A stretch of DNA of 64,000 nucleotides, taken from the NCBI GenBank assembly GCA_963675185.2, contig CAXXOH010000003.1:868001-932000 (forward strand). Reading direction: 5' to 3'. The translations under genes were made by a program, and so were the position numbers. The notes below the pieces were generated by a model that did no database searches, was not told where the DNA came from, and saw nothing but the letters and a program-made list of their open reading frames with translations. The DNA comes from Ilyobacter_A sp963675185. GTDB taxonomy: Bacteria > Fusobacteriota > Fusobacteriia > Fusobacteriales > Fusobacteriaceae. Shown here one piece after another: positions 1 to 12,659 of the stretch (positions are counted from its first letter, which is position 1; each line of letters starts with the position of its first letter).

Positions 1-68
1 AAACTAAACAGTTATGTACTAGAGAATAAAATGTCTATTTAAAGCTAAGTATAGATCAAGAACCATAC

Positions 69-80
69 AGCGTTAACGCT
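69..80. promoter_or_regulatory. LacI-type palindromic operator
   Basis: The perfect 12-bp palindrome AGCGTTAACGCT lies about 40 bp downstream of the leftward promoter at 128-156. Its core matches the two operators upstream of the IolE-like gene (4868-4883 and 4956-4971), so the LacI-family protein encoded at 5289-6341 probably also controls a gene just beyond the left edge. The assignment to that regulator is inference. Confidence 0.55.
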
Positions 81-127
81 AACATAAAAACATAAAAAAT
101 TTTATAACTCGTCAATCAATTAATAAA

Positions 128-156
128 AGTATACCTTAGTATTTTGTTTTTTTCAA
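128..156 (-). promoter_or_regulatory. Leftward sigma70-type promoter
   Basis: On the minus strand TTGAAA (151-156) and TATACT (128-133) are separated by exactly 17 bp. Transcription would run off the left edge. The rest of 1-246 holds no convincing gene; near 226-250 there is a short hairpin overlapping the nfnB stop, with a T-rich run on the plus side. Confidence 0.55.
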
Positions 157-246
157 TTTTTTTGCTCACTATTTCAAATAAAAAAGATCTATAATGGTGC
201 AAACACTCTATTTTGCGGACAATCATTTCTCTGTGAAAAAATGATT

Positions 247-1638
247 TTATTTTTTATCACTTAACTTTTCATGTATGGCGGCAGCAGCCTTTTTCCCTGC
301 TCCCATTGCAAGTATTACAGTTGCGGCTCCGCTTACTACGTCTCCTCCTGCATACACATCCTCTTTTGTGGTCTCCATAGTCTCTTCGTTTACCACTATC
401 CCACCCCATTTGTGGGTATCCATATCTGAGGTTGTCTGCTTTATCAGCGGGTTAGGGGTCTGGCCTATAGACATGATAACAGTGTCCACGTCTATCAGGT
501 ATTCGCTTCCCTCTTTCACAACCGGCCTTCTTCTACCTGAAGCATCAGGCTCACCTAGCTCCATTTCAACGCATTTCAAGCTATCCACCCAGCCTTCTTT
601 CCCAACTATCTCAACAGGGTTTGTAAGAAGTTTGAACTGTATCCCCTCTTCTTTTGCGTGGTGCACCTCTTCCAGCCTTGCAGGAAGCTCGCTTTCACTT
701 CTCCTGTAGACGATGTACACATTCTCAGCCCCAAGCCTAAGCGCCGTCCTAGCAGCATCCATTGCCACGTTTCCGCCGCCCACTACAGCCACGTTTTTCC
801 CTACAGATACAGGGGTCACTGCATTTTCCTTATAGGCCTTCATCAGGTTTACCCTTGTAAGGAACTCGTTTGCCGAGTATACCCCGTTTAGGTTTTCACC
901 AGGTATCTCCATGAACTTAGGCAGCCCTGCACCGCTTCCTATGAATATAGCGTCGAACTCTTCCTTCAGCTCGTCTACAGTTATGGATTTACCCACAATT
1001 ACGTTCGTTTTTAGTTCCACACCGAGTTTTTTTATCTTTTCTATCTCGAACTGAACTATATCTTTCGGAAGACGGAATTCAGGTATACCGTAAGTAAGCA
1101 CCCCCCCGGATTTGTGAAGGGCTTCAAATATGCTTACTTCATAACCCAATTTAGCCAGCTCTCCAGCGCAGCTTAGCCCTGCAGGTCCGCTCCCTATAAC
1201 AGCAACTTTTTTGCCGTTTTTCTCTATCTCTACCTCTTTTTCTGTCTTGTTTTCCCTCATATAGTCGGCTACAAACCTCTCAAGTCTACCTATGGCGACA
1301 GCCTCACCCTTAAGGGCCCTTACGCACACGCTTTCGCATTGGCTCTCTTGAGGACAGACCCTACCGCATATAGCAGGAAGGTTGTTTGAATCCATTATCA
1401 CATCATAAGCCTTTTCGAAGTTCCCCTCTGCAACCTCTTTTATGAACTCAGGTATGTTAACCCCAACAGGGCACTTAACCACACATTTAGGATTTTTACA
1501 CTGGAGGCATCTTTTAGCCTCCTCCATAGCCTGCTCTTTTGTATACCCCGTGGCCACCTCTTTGAAGTTTTTTCCTCTTTCCTTAGGGTCCCTCTCAGGC
1601 ATCTTTACTTTTTCAGTACTCATATTAAATTTGCTCAT
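247..1638 (-). CDS. nfnB: NfnB/SudA-type NADPH-binding oxidoreductase subunit
   Basis: Large subunit (463 aa) of the NADH-dependent reduced ferredoxin:NADP+ oxidoreductase family, related to the glutamate synthase small subunit. Two ferredoxin-like cysteine clusters lie near residues 44-56 (C-x2-C-x4-C-x3-C) and 91-105, followed by an FAD GxGxxG at about 149-154 and a second Rossmann motif (GGGNVAMDAAR) near 290 for NADPH. The start at 1638 is preferred because GGGGGAG sits just upstream; an in-frame upstream start at 1659 lacks this. nfnA lies immediately upstream with about 65 bp between them, and this pairing is what distinguishes Nfn from a lone GltD-like protein. NfnAB electron bifurcation between NADH, ferredoxin and NADPH is typical of anaerobic fermenters. 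The precise electron partners are inferred from family and context. Confidence 0.85.
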   Translation of the reverse strand: MSKFNMSTEKVKMPERDPKERGKNFKEVATGYTKEQAMEEAKRCLQCKNPKCVVKCPVGVNIPEFIKEVAEGNFEKAYDVIMDSNNLPAICGRVCPQESQCESVCVRALKGEAVAIGRLERFVADYMRENKTEKEVEIEKNGKKVAVIGSGPAGLSCAGELAKLGYEVSIFEALHKSGGVLTYGIPEFRLPKDIVQFEIEKIKKLGVELKTNVIVGKSITVDELKEEFDAIFIGSGAGLPKFMEIPGENLNGVYSANEFLTRVNLMKAYKENAVTPVSVGKNVAVVGGGNVAMDAARTALRLGAENVYIVYRRSESELPARLEEVHHAKEEGIQFKLLTNPVEIVGKEGWVDSLKCVEMELGEPDASGRRRPVVKEGSEYLIDVDTVIMSIGQTPNPLIKQTTSDMDTHKWGGIVVNEETMETTKEDVYAGGDVVSGAATVILAMGAGKKAAAAIHEKLSDKK

Positions 1639-1703
1639 TATTCTCCCCCTAAAAACCACTTTCTTAATTATTACCTAAAATTCCTGTCTATTAAATTACT
1701 TCA

Positions 1704-2537
1704 TTATTTTTTTATCTGTTGGTCCAGCCTGCAGATATGCTCTTCTTCTTTCTTCTTGTACATCCCCTGTCTAGCTATCAGCTCGTCGAAATCCATCAGG
1801 AACCCGTCAAAGTCAGGTCCGTCAACACAGGCGAACTTGGTCTCGTCACCGTAAGTGAGCCTGCACCCTCCACACATACCGGTACCATCTATCATTATAG
1901 GGTTCAGGGAAAACGATGTACTTATGTTGTGCTCCTTTGTTATATCCACTACGGCCTTCATCATTCTAAGAGGCCCGATAGAGATAACCTCGTCTATCTT
2001 GTCATCTTGAGCTATGAGTTCCTTCAGCATATCAGTAACGAAACCTTTTCTACCTAAAGAACCATCATCAGTACATATGTAGAAGTTGTCCACAACTTTT
2101 TCCAGCTCTTCTTTTAAGATTATATAGTCTTTGTTTCTTGCACCGAGTATAAGGTCAACTTGGAACCCTAGCTCCTTGTACTCTTTAAGTTGAGGGTATA
2201 TAGGCGCTGCCCCTACTCCTCCGGCGACTCCAACTATCCTCTTACCTTTTATATGCTTTATAGCTTTCCCAAGCGGTCCGGCAACAGCAAAGATGCTGTC
2301 TCCTACTTTTTTCTGACCCAAAAGCTTGGTCGAGTACCCTACTTTTTGATATATAATAGTAATGCTCTCTTTTTCCCTATCGTAATCAGCTATGGTCAAA
2401 GGGACTCTTTCTCCATCTTCGTCCACCATTATAATTATGAACTGTCCAGCCCTGCATTTTTTTGCAATGAAGGGAGCGTGTATCTCCATTTTTTCTACGT
2501 CGTTATTCAAAATCTCTTTATCAAGTATCCTATACAT
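1704..2537 (-). CDS. nfnA: NfnA/SudB-type FAD/NAD-binding, 2Fe-2S subunit
   Basis: Small subunit (277 aa) of the Nfn-type transhydrogenase, in the dihydroorotate dehydrogenase electron-transfer-subunit family. The N-terminal half is a ferredoxin-reductase FAD barrel, the middle is a nucleotide-binding fold (GGVGAAPIYPQLKE region), and the C-terminal third carries the cysteines of a 2Fe-2S site (GTGMCGGCRL with a later FACVDGP). It is usually annotated as sulfide/dihydroorotate dehydrogenase-like. The ATG has GGAGG spaced normally upstream. It sits directly before nfnB, as in organisms with separate Nfn subunits. No pyrD is nearby, which argues against a PyrK role. Confidence 0.83.
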   Translation of the reverse strand: MYRILDKEILNNDVEKMEIHAPFIAKKCRAGQFIIIMVDEDGERVPLTIADYDREKESITIIYQKVGYSTKLLGQKKVGDSIFAVAGPLGKAIKHIKGKRIVGVAGGVGAAPIYPQLKEYKELGFQVDLILGARNKDYIILKEELEKVVDNFYICTDDGSLGRKGFVTDMLKELIAQDDKIDEVISIGPLRMMKAVVDITKEHNISTSFSLNPIMIDGTGMCGGCRLTYGDETKFACVDGPDFDGFLMDFDELIARQGMYKKKEEEHICRLDQQIKK

Positions 2538-2740
2538 CCAAAACCTCCGCTAGTTTATACTTACTCAATAATACAACCTCCTCTATACTTGACCCCCGTA
2601 TAATATGCCTCAAGTTTTCGCCATACGACGTAGTTTTAACGATTAAAATACAAAATCCTAAACTCTAAAAACTATCCGGCAATAATCAAACTTAATGTAT
2701 CTTATATAGGGTCAAATATTGTATAGCGAGCACTATTTTC
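2538..2740. other. Intergenic, no gene seen
   Basis: AT-rich spacer between nfnA and the iolG-side terminator. It must hold the nfnAB promoter, but I see no clear pair of hexamers with good spacing. No ORF with a ribosome binding site was found. Confidence 0.5.
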
Positions 2741-2796
2741 TAAATAAAAACGTGAATAATCTAAATATTAAAATGCAAGCATTAGATTATTCACGT
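2741..2796 (-). terminator. Intrinsic terminator after the IolG-like gene
   Basis: A perfect 15-bp inverted repeat (2750-2764 with 2782-2796) encloses a 17-nt loop. Read on the minus strand it is followed by TTTTTATTT, so it ends the IolE-IolG transcript about 70 bp past the stop codon. Confidence 0.75.
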
Positions 2797-2866
2797 ACTA
2801 AAAATGGTGAAGATAGGCCTCTTTAAAATATTTTCAACTATATTTCCAACAGTACTGCTAAATTAA

Positions 2867-3880
2867 TTATAGTTTTACAACGTGTTTTTCTCTGTATGAT
2901 TTAGTCATTGCAAAAGCTACTTCTGTTGATTTTGTACCGTCTACAGCACCTAACTCAGGTTTCTTGTTTTCTAGCACACAGTTTACAAAGTTCTGTACTT
3001 CTAGAAGGTAAGCTTGTTCAAATCTTTCAAGGAAATCTTTAACTGTATGTTTAACCAATCCATTGCTATTGAATATATCCACTTGATTTTTTTCAGGTTC
3101 ATTACCTATTCTAAGCGTTCCTTTAGTTCCAATGATTTCTGTTTCTATATGGTGTCCATGCATAGCTGTTCTTCCTGCATAGATAGTGGCCATGGTCCCG
3201 TTTTTAAACTTCAAAGTACTTATAGCATTATCAGCATCTTGGTATTTCTCAAAGCCTTTATGCACATAGCACCCTCCGATACTGTATACTTCGTCTACTT
3301 CAGATCCCAGTATCCATCTAGCCAAGTCTACGTCGTGTGTGTTGAAGTCCAAGAACAGTCCGCCGCTTGTAGCTGTGAATTGAAGTGCAAACTCAGCTGT
3401 ATCATCTGTGTCTATTGTAACGGATCTAACCATTATTGGCTGTCCTATCTCACCTGCATCTATTAATTTTTTAGCGTAGGCGTAAGACGGGTCAAACCTT
3501 CTCATAAACCCTATAGTGAAAATCTTGTCTGGGTGTTTTTTAACTTCTTCTTCTACCAACAAGCACTCCTCCACATTCACCCCAAGAGGTTTTTCTGTGA
3601 ACACGTGGAATCCAGCTTTAAGTGCTTTTATTATCTGCTCAGCATGAGCAGCTGAAGCTGATGATATGAATATTGCTTCCATCTCTTTATCTTTAAGCAT
3701 TTCATCAAAGTCTGTGTATCCCGCCGAAACGCCCCAGTTTTTCATTACGTCGTCTACTTCTTCCTTCTTTATGCTGCAAACTGCAACAAGCTCTGCATTG
3801 GGTATTCTAAAACAGATATTTTCAGCATGTTGTCTTCCAAGTCTTCCAAGTCCAACTATTCCCATTTTTAATTTTTTCAT
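2867..3880 (-). CDS. iolG: Gfo/Idh/MocA dehydrogenase (inositol 2-dehydrogenase-like)
   Basis: NAD(P)-dependent dehydrogenase of 337 aa. The N-terminal Rossmann fold begins with the GLGRLG motif at residues 10-15 and the conserved TEKPLG motif lies near residue 93; the C-terminal alpha/beta domain contains the GGLFLDFNTHDVDLARW segment, with the Asp/His pair typical of inositol dehydrogenases. The start at 3880 is an ATG after GAGGTGA; the longer frame would need a GTG at 3889 inside that Shine-Dalgarno region. It follows the IolE-like gene by about 50 bp and probably shares its promoter. myo-Inositol or a related cyclitol/sugar is the likely substrate, but this family has many specificities, so the symbol is tentative. 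Confidence 0.75.
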   Translation of the reverse strand: MKKLKMGIVGLGRLGRQHAENICFRIPNAELVAVCSIKKEEVDDVMKNWGVSAGYTDFDEMLKDKEMEAIFISSASAAHAEQIIKALKAGFHVFTEKPLGVNVEECLLVEEEVKKHPDKIFTIGFMRRFDPSYAYAKKLIDAGEIGQPIMVRSVTIDTDDTAEFALQFTATSGGLFLDFNTHDVDLARWILGSEVDEVYSIGGCYVHKGFEKYQDADNAISTLKFKNGTMATIYAGRTAMHGHHIETEIIGTKGTLRIGNEPEKNQVDIFNSNGLVKHTVKDFLERFEQAYLLEVQNFVNCVLENKKPELGAVDGTKSTEVAFAMTKSYREKHVVKL

Positions 3881-3930
3881 TATCTTCACCTCATATTTTT
3901 ATTTTTTATATCTGGATATTATAGTAAACT

Positions 3931-4833
3931 TTACATATTTGTTAACTTTGCTATATAAGCTCTGGCTTTTTTCGCATATTCAAAAGGGTTTGCATGTTTA
4001 GGATTTTGCTCTGCTTCCACTACCATCCATCCCTGATAATAATTTTTTTCTAAGATATCCATAAGTGTTTCAAAATCCACGTCTCCATCACCAGGAACTG
4101 TAAAAACTCCCACTTTAACTGCGCTTCTAAAATCTAAACCGTGCTTGTTAACCTGTTCCAAAATATCCTTTCTAACATCCTTTAAATGAACATATTTTAC
4201 TCTGTCTATAAACTCTTCAAGATAATTTACTACGTCAACTCCACAGAAATATAAGTGGCCTGTGTCGAACAATAAGTGTACCTTGTCGTGATCTGTAGAG
4301 TCCATTAGTCTTTTTACCTGCTTATGATTTTCTATAACTGTTCCGGCGTGTACGTGATAAACCAAAGCCATCCCGTGCTGGTTGCAAAAATCCCCAGCCC
4401 TGTTTAAACCTTCTGCAAGAAGACTCCACTCCTCATCGTTCATTTCTTTGACTCCCTCTTTTGTCCTGTCACCCCGAGGATCCCAGTGTTGAGAATTTCC
4501 AAGTTCGCAGGTTACCACATATCTAGAACCCATCTCTTTTAAAAAAAGGACATGTTTTTTATAGTCTTCAAAAAATTCCTCTGAATGCTCCTTAGATATA
4601 AAACAGGTACTCCCCCATCCTGAAGACAACACCAAGTTTCTTTTCTTAAGCTCATCTTTCAACACTTTTGGGTCACTTGGAAATTTGTTAACCTTTTCGC
4701 ATCCTTGAAAACCAGCCTCATGTATCTCGTCCATAACTTTTGAAAAATGTACGTCCTTTCCCCATTCTGGCAGGTCATCATTTACCCAGTTTATTGGTTG
4801 GATTCCAAAATTAACATTGTAAAATTTTCTCAC
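3931..4833 (-). CDS. iolE: IolE-like inosose dehydratase / sugar epimerase
   Basis: TIM-barrel protein of 300 aa in the xylose isomerase-like family, resembling 2-keto-myo-inositol dehydratase. Features include INWVNDDLPEWG near the N-terminus, ELGNSQHWDP, and metal-ligand-like segments around HVHAGT, LLFDTGHLYFCG and VKYVHLKDVR. I choose the GTG at 4833: AAGGAGGAG ends six bases upstream, whereas the longer frame runs through the promoter and both operators. Together with the IolG-like gene it would convert inositol to an inosose and then dehydrate it. The remaining iol genes are not present in the window, so the pathway is incomplete here. Confidence 0.75.
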   Translation of the reverse strand: MRKFYNVNFGIQPINWVNDDLPEWGKDVHFSKVMDEIHEAGFQGCEKVNKFPSDPKVLKDELKKRNLVLSSGWGSTCFISKEHSEEFFEDYKKHVLFLKEMGSRYVVTCELGNSQHWDPRGDRTKEGVKEMNDEEWSLLAEGLNRAGDFCNQHGMALVYHVHAGTVIENHKQVKRLMDSTDHDKVHLLFDTGHLYFCGVDVVNYLEEFIDRVKYVHLKDVRKDILEQVNKHGLDFRSAVKVGVFTVPGDGDVDFETLMDILEKNYYQGWMVVEAEQNPKHANPFEYAKKARAYIAKLTNM

Positions 4834-4867
4834 TTCTAACTCCTCCTTCATAAAAAAATCACATTTT

Positions 4868-4883
4868 GCGTTAACGTTAACGT
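4868..4883. promoter_or_regulatory. Downstream LacI-type operator
   Basis: GCGTTAACGTTAACGT is a near copy (one end base differs) of the perfect palindrome at 4956-4971. It lies between the transcription start and the IolE-like start codon. The two operator centres are 88 bp apart, a spacing compatible with repression by DNA looping. Confidence 0.65.
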
Positions 4884-4955
4884 TGACTGGAAAAAAAATA
4901 AATAATACAAGATTTTTTTTAATTTTTAAGTACTTTAAAAATGTTGCCAAGTTTT

Positions 4956-4971
4956 GCGTTAACGTTAACGC
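4956..4971. promoter_or_regulatory. Promoter-proximal LacI-type operator
   Basis: GCGTTAACGTTAACGC is a perfect 16-bp palindrome with the central CG usual for LacI-family sites. It starts about 10 bp downstream of the predicted transcription start of the IolE-IolG transcript. The divergent LacI-family gene at 5289 is the obvious candidate to bind it. Confidence 0.7.
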
Positions 4972-4987
4972 TTGGTATCTTGATACA

Positions 4988-5016
4988 AATATACTATACT
5001 TTATTTTTTTTGTCAA
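4988..5016 (-). promoter_or_regulatory. Promoter of the IolE-IolG transcript
   Basis: On the minus strand TTGACA (5011-5016) and TATATT (4988-4993) have 17-bp spacing, a near-consensus sigma70-type promoter. The two LacI operators lie downstream of it in the leader. The region 5017-5288 is otherwise AT-rich, with no gene, and holds the divergent regulator promoter. Confidence 0.75.
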
Positions 5017-5288
5017 ATTATTTTTGAGTTGATTTTGTTTTTTTTTGTTACAATATTAACCAAAATATTTCAGTTATAACCGATATTGGTATTAAAATTT
5101 TTACGAAATTAATAGCACATATTTTTTTTAAATTTAAGTACTCCTTTTTTCATTAAGACTAACGTATTTATTTTTTCCTACTGCTACTCTTTACTTTTCT
5201 TGTAAAACTCCCTTTAATTTAATTTTTGATTTTTTTTGGCTAATATTGTAAACTATTCCTATAAACTGTCATAATAAGGAGTAAATTT

Positions 5289-6341
5289 GTGGAAGATAAA
5301 ATCGTAACAATAAAAGATATAGCAGCTGTTTTAAATACATCCATCGGTACCGTAGACAGAGCTCTGCACAACAGAAAAGGCATCAGCTCAGAAACCAGAA
5401 AAAAGATCTTAAAAAAAGCGGATGAGATGGGGTATAAGGTAAACAAAGTTGCCCAGTCACTTTCCAGAAAAGAGCTTGTATTTGGCTGCCTTTTCCCAAG
5501 TGAAAACTTCAGCTACTTTTATGGAGAAATCGAAGAAGGTATAAGAGCTGCTGCAGAAAAATTAAAGGATTATAAGATAAAGGTTATCCTTAAAAAACTA
5601 GAAACACTTGATTATCAAAAGGAGATTGAGATTTTAGACGAACTTACGCTGGAAGGCATCGATGCTCTTGCAATATGTCCAGCTCATACAGAATTTGTAA
5701 ACGACAAAATAAATCAACTCATAGCACTTGGAAAGCCGGTTGTTACAATAGCTACAGATGCTCCAAAAAGCAACAGGGTCACCTGCGTGGCAACTGACTC
5801 TTTTAACAACGGGCAGATAGTTGGGGGATTAATGGAACTTTTTGTCCCTGAAAACTCTAAAGTTGCCGTTATTACGGGATTTAAAAGCATTTCAGACCAC
5901 CAAGAAAAAACATCTGGATTTTCCGATGTAATCCTAAATTCCAGAAAAAATATAGAGATAGTCGGAGTGTATGAATCTTTTGAGATCCCTGAAATCGTAT
6001 ATGAAAAAGTAAAAGAGGTTATCTCAAAACATGACATACAGGGTATATATTTCAACTCTGCAAACAGCTGGGCCGGTTGTCAGGCTATAGAAGAACTCGG
6101 GAAAGAAAAAGATATATATGTTATAAGCACCGATCTCTCCCCTAAACAGGTAAAATATATAGAAAACGGCTTAATAAAGGCCTCAATACATCAGAACCCA
6201 TTTTTACAAGGATATAATGCATTGAATATACTTTTCGATATCTTATCTGAAAATAAAAAATATCCTGAAAATAGCTATACCAGGCCGGATATAATAACAA
6301 AATATAATCTTAGATATTTTCTTGAAAATAAAGATATTTAA
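5289..6341 (+). CDS. LacI-family transcriptional regulator
   Basis: A 350-aa regulator with an N-terminal LacI helix-turn-helix (residues about 7-30, IKDIAAVLNTSIGTVDRAL) and a periplasmic-binding-protein-like effector domain. The start is GTG, supported by AAGGAG at 5276-5281. The TVDRAL form of the recognition helix is shared with the second regulator at 38433. It is transcribed away from the IolE-IolG transcript, and the palindromes at 4868 and 4956 lie between the two, so it probably represses them, with an inositol or sugar-derived inducer. Its last nine codons are duplicated beside rRNA operon copy 2 (see the repeat at 55132). Confidence 0.85.
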   Translation: MEDKIVTIKDIAAVLNTSIGTVDRALHNRKGISSETRKKILKKADEMGYKVNKVAQSLSRKELVFGCLFPSENFSYFYGEIEEGIRAAAEKLKDYKIKVILKKLETLDYQKEIEILDELTLEGIDALAICPAHTEFVNDKINQLIALGKPVVTIATDAPKSNRVTCVATDSFNNGQIVGGLMELFVPENSKVAVITGFKSISDHQEKTSGFSDVILNSRKNIEIVGVYESFEIPEIVYEKVKEVISKHDIQGIYFNSANSWAGCQAIEELGKEKDIYVISTDLSPKQVKYIENGLIKASIHQNPFLQGYNALNILFDILSENKKYPENSYTRPDIITKYNLRYFLENKDI

Positions 6342-6374
6342 AAACAGCTGGCCATATAGCCAGCTGTTTTTATT
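6341..6374. terminator. Bidirectional terminator, LacI gene / rRNA operon
   Basis: The stem CAGCTGGC / GCCAGCTG (6345-6352 and 6359-6366) is flanked by A-rich and T-rich runs on both sides. It can terminate the plus-strand LacI-family gene immediately after its stop and the minus-strand rRNA/tRNA transcript. Confidence 0.85.
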
Positions 6375-6422
6375 TAACTATTATTTAAATAATCATAAAA
6401 ATTTTCCAAAAAATAAAAAAAA

Positions 6423-6498
6423 TGGCTCCCCGAGCCGGACTCGAACCAGCGACAACGCGGTTAACAGCCGCGCGCTCTACCAACTGAGCTATCAGGGA
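6423..6498 (-). tRNA. tRNA-Asn (GTT)
   Basis: A 76-nt cloverleaf on the minus strand with a paired acceptor stem, D-loop AGCTCAGTTGGTAGAGC, anticodon loop CTGTTAA giving GTT, T-loop GGTTCGAGTCC and an encoded CCA. It is the last gene of the rRNA operon, 13 bp after 5S. Confidence 0.95.
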
Positions 6499-6511
6499 AC
6501 TTGTATATAAA

Positions 6512-6629
6512 GCTTGGCGAATACCTATCCTTCCGGGGCGTTGCCACCCGAGTACTTTCGGCGTTTAAGGGCTTAACTTCTGGGTTCGGTATGTGACCAG
6601 GTGTACCCCCTTAGCTATCTTCACCAAGC
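6512..6629 (-). rRNA. 5S rRNA (copy 1)
   Basis: About 118 nt. The ends GCTTGG and CCAAGC pair, and the internal sequence (ACCCGAGTACTTTCGGCG on the plus strand) is typical of bacterial 5S rRNA. It lies between 23S and tRNA-Asn. Confidence 0.92.
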
Positions 6630-6694
6630 TATGGTTTACTTATTCTTTTCGTGTCTTAGAACACTCAAAACTGTATAGTAGAAAGATTTGTTTC

Positions 6695-9630
<2,936 letters not shown>

Positions 9631-9780
9631 AAAACAGACTTTTCAGTCTAACTCTTTTTTTATCTACTATACAGTTTTCAATGTCCTAATGTAATATTTT
9701 TCAATTAAATAGGCGCCCTAGAGCACCTCTATCGAAGAACATCACAACAAAATAGAGAAAGTAAGCTTTTATCTCCTTAG

Positions 9781-11298
<1,518 letters not shown>

Positions 11299-11413
11299 AA
11301 TATATTCTATCCTCTTAACGAGGTATTCACCATCATCTTTAGCGCTTAACTTTCTCTATTTAGTTCTCAATGTCCTTGTTTTTTGCTGCGCCCTGTTCTG
11401 AGGCACAGGGATA

Positions 11414-11442
11414 ATATTATCATAGTCCACTTTCTTTGTCAA
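11414..11442 (-). promoter_or_regulatory. rRNA operon promoter (copy 1)
   Basis: Minus-strand TTGACA (11437-11442), 17-bp spacer and TAATAT (11414-11419), followed by a leader of about 110 nt before 16S. The -35 box is consensus, as expected for a strong rRNA promoter. Confidence 0.85.
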
Positions 11443-11491
11443 CGGTTTTTTTGTAAAAATATAAAAAATAAATCTAAGCTAAAAAAAATCC

Positions 11492-11550
11492 AAAAAATAA
11501 ATATAAAGATAGGTAGCTTATAACACGTTTCCTAATCTTTATATTTATTT
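11492..11550 (-). terminator. Intrinsic terminator after the binding lipoprotein gene
   Basis: A long inverted repeat (11495-11513 with 11531-11550, 16 contiguous matching pairs) is followed on the minus strand by T-rich sequence (TTTTTTGGATTTTTTTT). It separates the lipoprotein gene from the rRNA promoter. Confidence 0.8.
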
Positions 11551-11583
11551 CCTCGATTCAATTTTTAAAAAATCTAGCTTTAT

Positions 11584-12552
11584 TTACTGTATAAACTTGT
11601 TGTAATTTTCTGGAGTAACAAGTTCAAATGGTATCCATGTATTTTGAGGTACTGCTTGATTGTTAACTACTTTAACCGCTACATCTAATGCGCCATATCC
11701 CTGGGCTTTTGAGTTCTGGAATACAGTTGCTTTTAGATTCCCTGCTTTCATTTCTTCTACAGCATCTCTTGTAGCGTCTATCCCCACAACTATAACATCA
11801 TCTAACTTTCCATATTTTTCAAGTGTTCTTATAGCTCCAATAGCCATTTCGTCATTATTAGAAGCAACGGCATCGAATTTTTTACCTGAAACAATCCAAT
11901 TTTCTACAACACTTGAGGCAAGCGGAGTTATCCATTTAGCAGACTGTTTCCCCACTATATTTATATTAGGATACTGGTTCGCTACTTTTTCTACCCCCTC
12001 TGTCCTCAGCAGAGCTCCGTTGTCACCAAGTTCCCCCATAAGTATCACAACATCGCCTTTTCCTTTTAAAATCTTGGCTAGATACTCCATCTGCATAACT
12101 CCCGAGGTCCTCTCGTCTGATCCAACATAGTAGATCCCTTCTGGCTGCCCCATTTTTATAAACTCGTCCGGGTATCTGTTCAGATATATTCCTGGTATCT
12201 TAGCTTTGATAAGCATCTTGGTGATTTCACTTGTATATCCTGTATCAACTGGCAATACAATAACAGCATCCATTTCCTGTTCTATAAAATACCTTACCTG
12301 TTCTTTCTGTTTTTCGTCGTCTTCTTTAGCGTCTAAATATACCACTTCTATTTTATCTCCATAGATTTTTTGCTGTTCTTTCATTTCTGACAATATGTAA
12401 CTCAAGAATTTATCTTCAAAGTTTGATATTGTAACTCCTATCTTTATAGTTTTATCTTCTCTTTTTTTAGAACAACCATTTATAAGTATACTTATAAATG
12501 TAATCTGGATAAGAGCATAAATAAAAATAGTTCTCCTAAGCTTTTTCTTCAT
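11584..12552 (-). CDS. Sugar/rhizopine-type ABC substrate-binding lipoprotein
   Basis: A 322-aa periplasmic-binding-protein family 1 lipoprotein. The N-terminus is positively charged, then hydrophobic, with lipobox LINGC and predicted lipidated Cys27. The mature part starts IKIGVTISNFEDKF and contains VVYLDAKEDD, VIVLPVDTGYTS, YLNRYPDEF, VILMGELGDN and AVASNNDEMAIGAI, resembling the rhizopine/inositol/ribose-binding subgroup. The start has TAGGAGG upstream. It lies 107 bp after cbiJ and may be cotranscribed with, or separate from, the cobalamin operon. No permease or ATPase gene accompanies it. It is clearly related to the two lipoproteins at 45913 and 47216, though more distant. Confidence 0.82.
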   Translation of the reverse strand: MKKKLRRTIFIYALIQITFISILINGCSKKREDKTIKIGVTISNFEDKFLSYILSEMKEQQKIYGDKIEVVYLDAKEDDEKQKEQVRYFIEQEMDAVIVLPVDTGYTSEITKMLIKAKIPGIYLNRYPDEFIKMGQPEGIYYVGSDERTSGVMQMEYLAKILKGKGDVVILMGELGDNGALLRTEGVEKVANQYPNINIVGKQSAKWITPLASSVVENWIVSGKKFDAVASNNDEMAIGAIRTLEKYGKLDDVIVVGIDATRDAVEEMKAGNLKATVFQNSKAQGYGALDVAVKVVNNQAVPQNTWIPFELVTPENYNKFIQ

Positions 12553-12659
12553 AATTCTATCCTCCTAAAGTAAATCTTATAGTTAATTTACCAAAATATT
12601 AGGAAGTATCCTTTTAATAAAATAAAACATATTTTAACTATTTCATAAAACTAAAAATA

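Noticed and set aside
1704..2537. PyrK subunit of dihydroorotate dehydrogenase
   Set aside because: No pyrimidine genes nearby and the next gene is the NfnB/SudA-type partner.
5017..5446. Minus-strand ORF of 68 codons overlapping the LacI-family start
   Set aside because: It lies antisense to the helix-turn-helix coding region and has no ribosome site or family resemblance.
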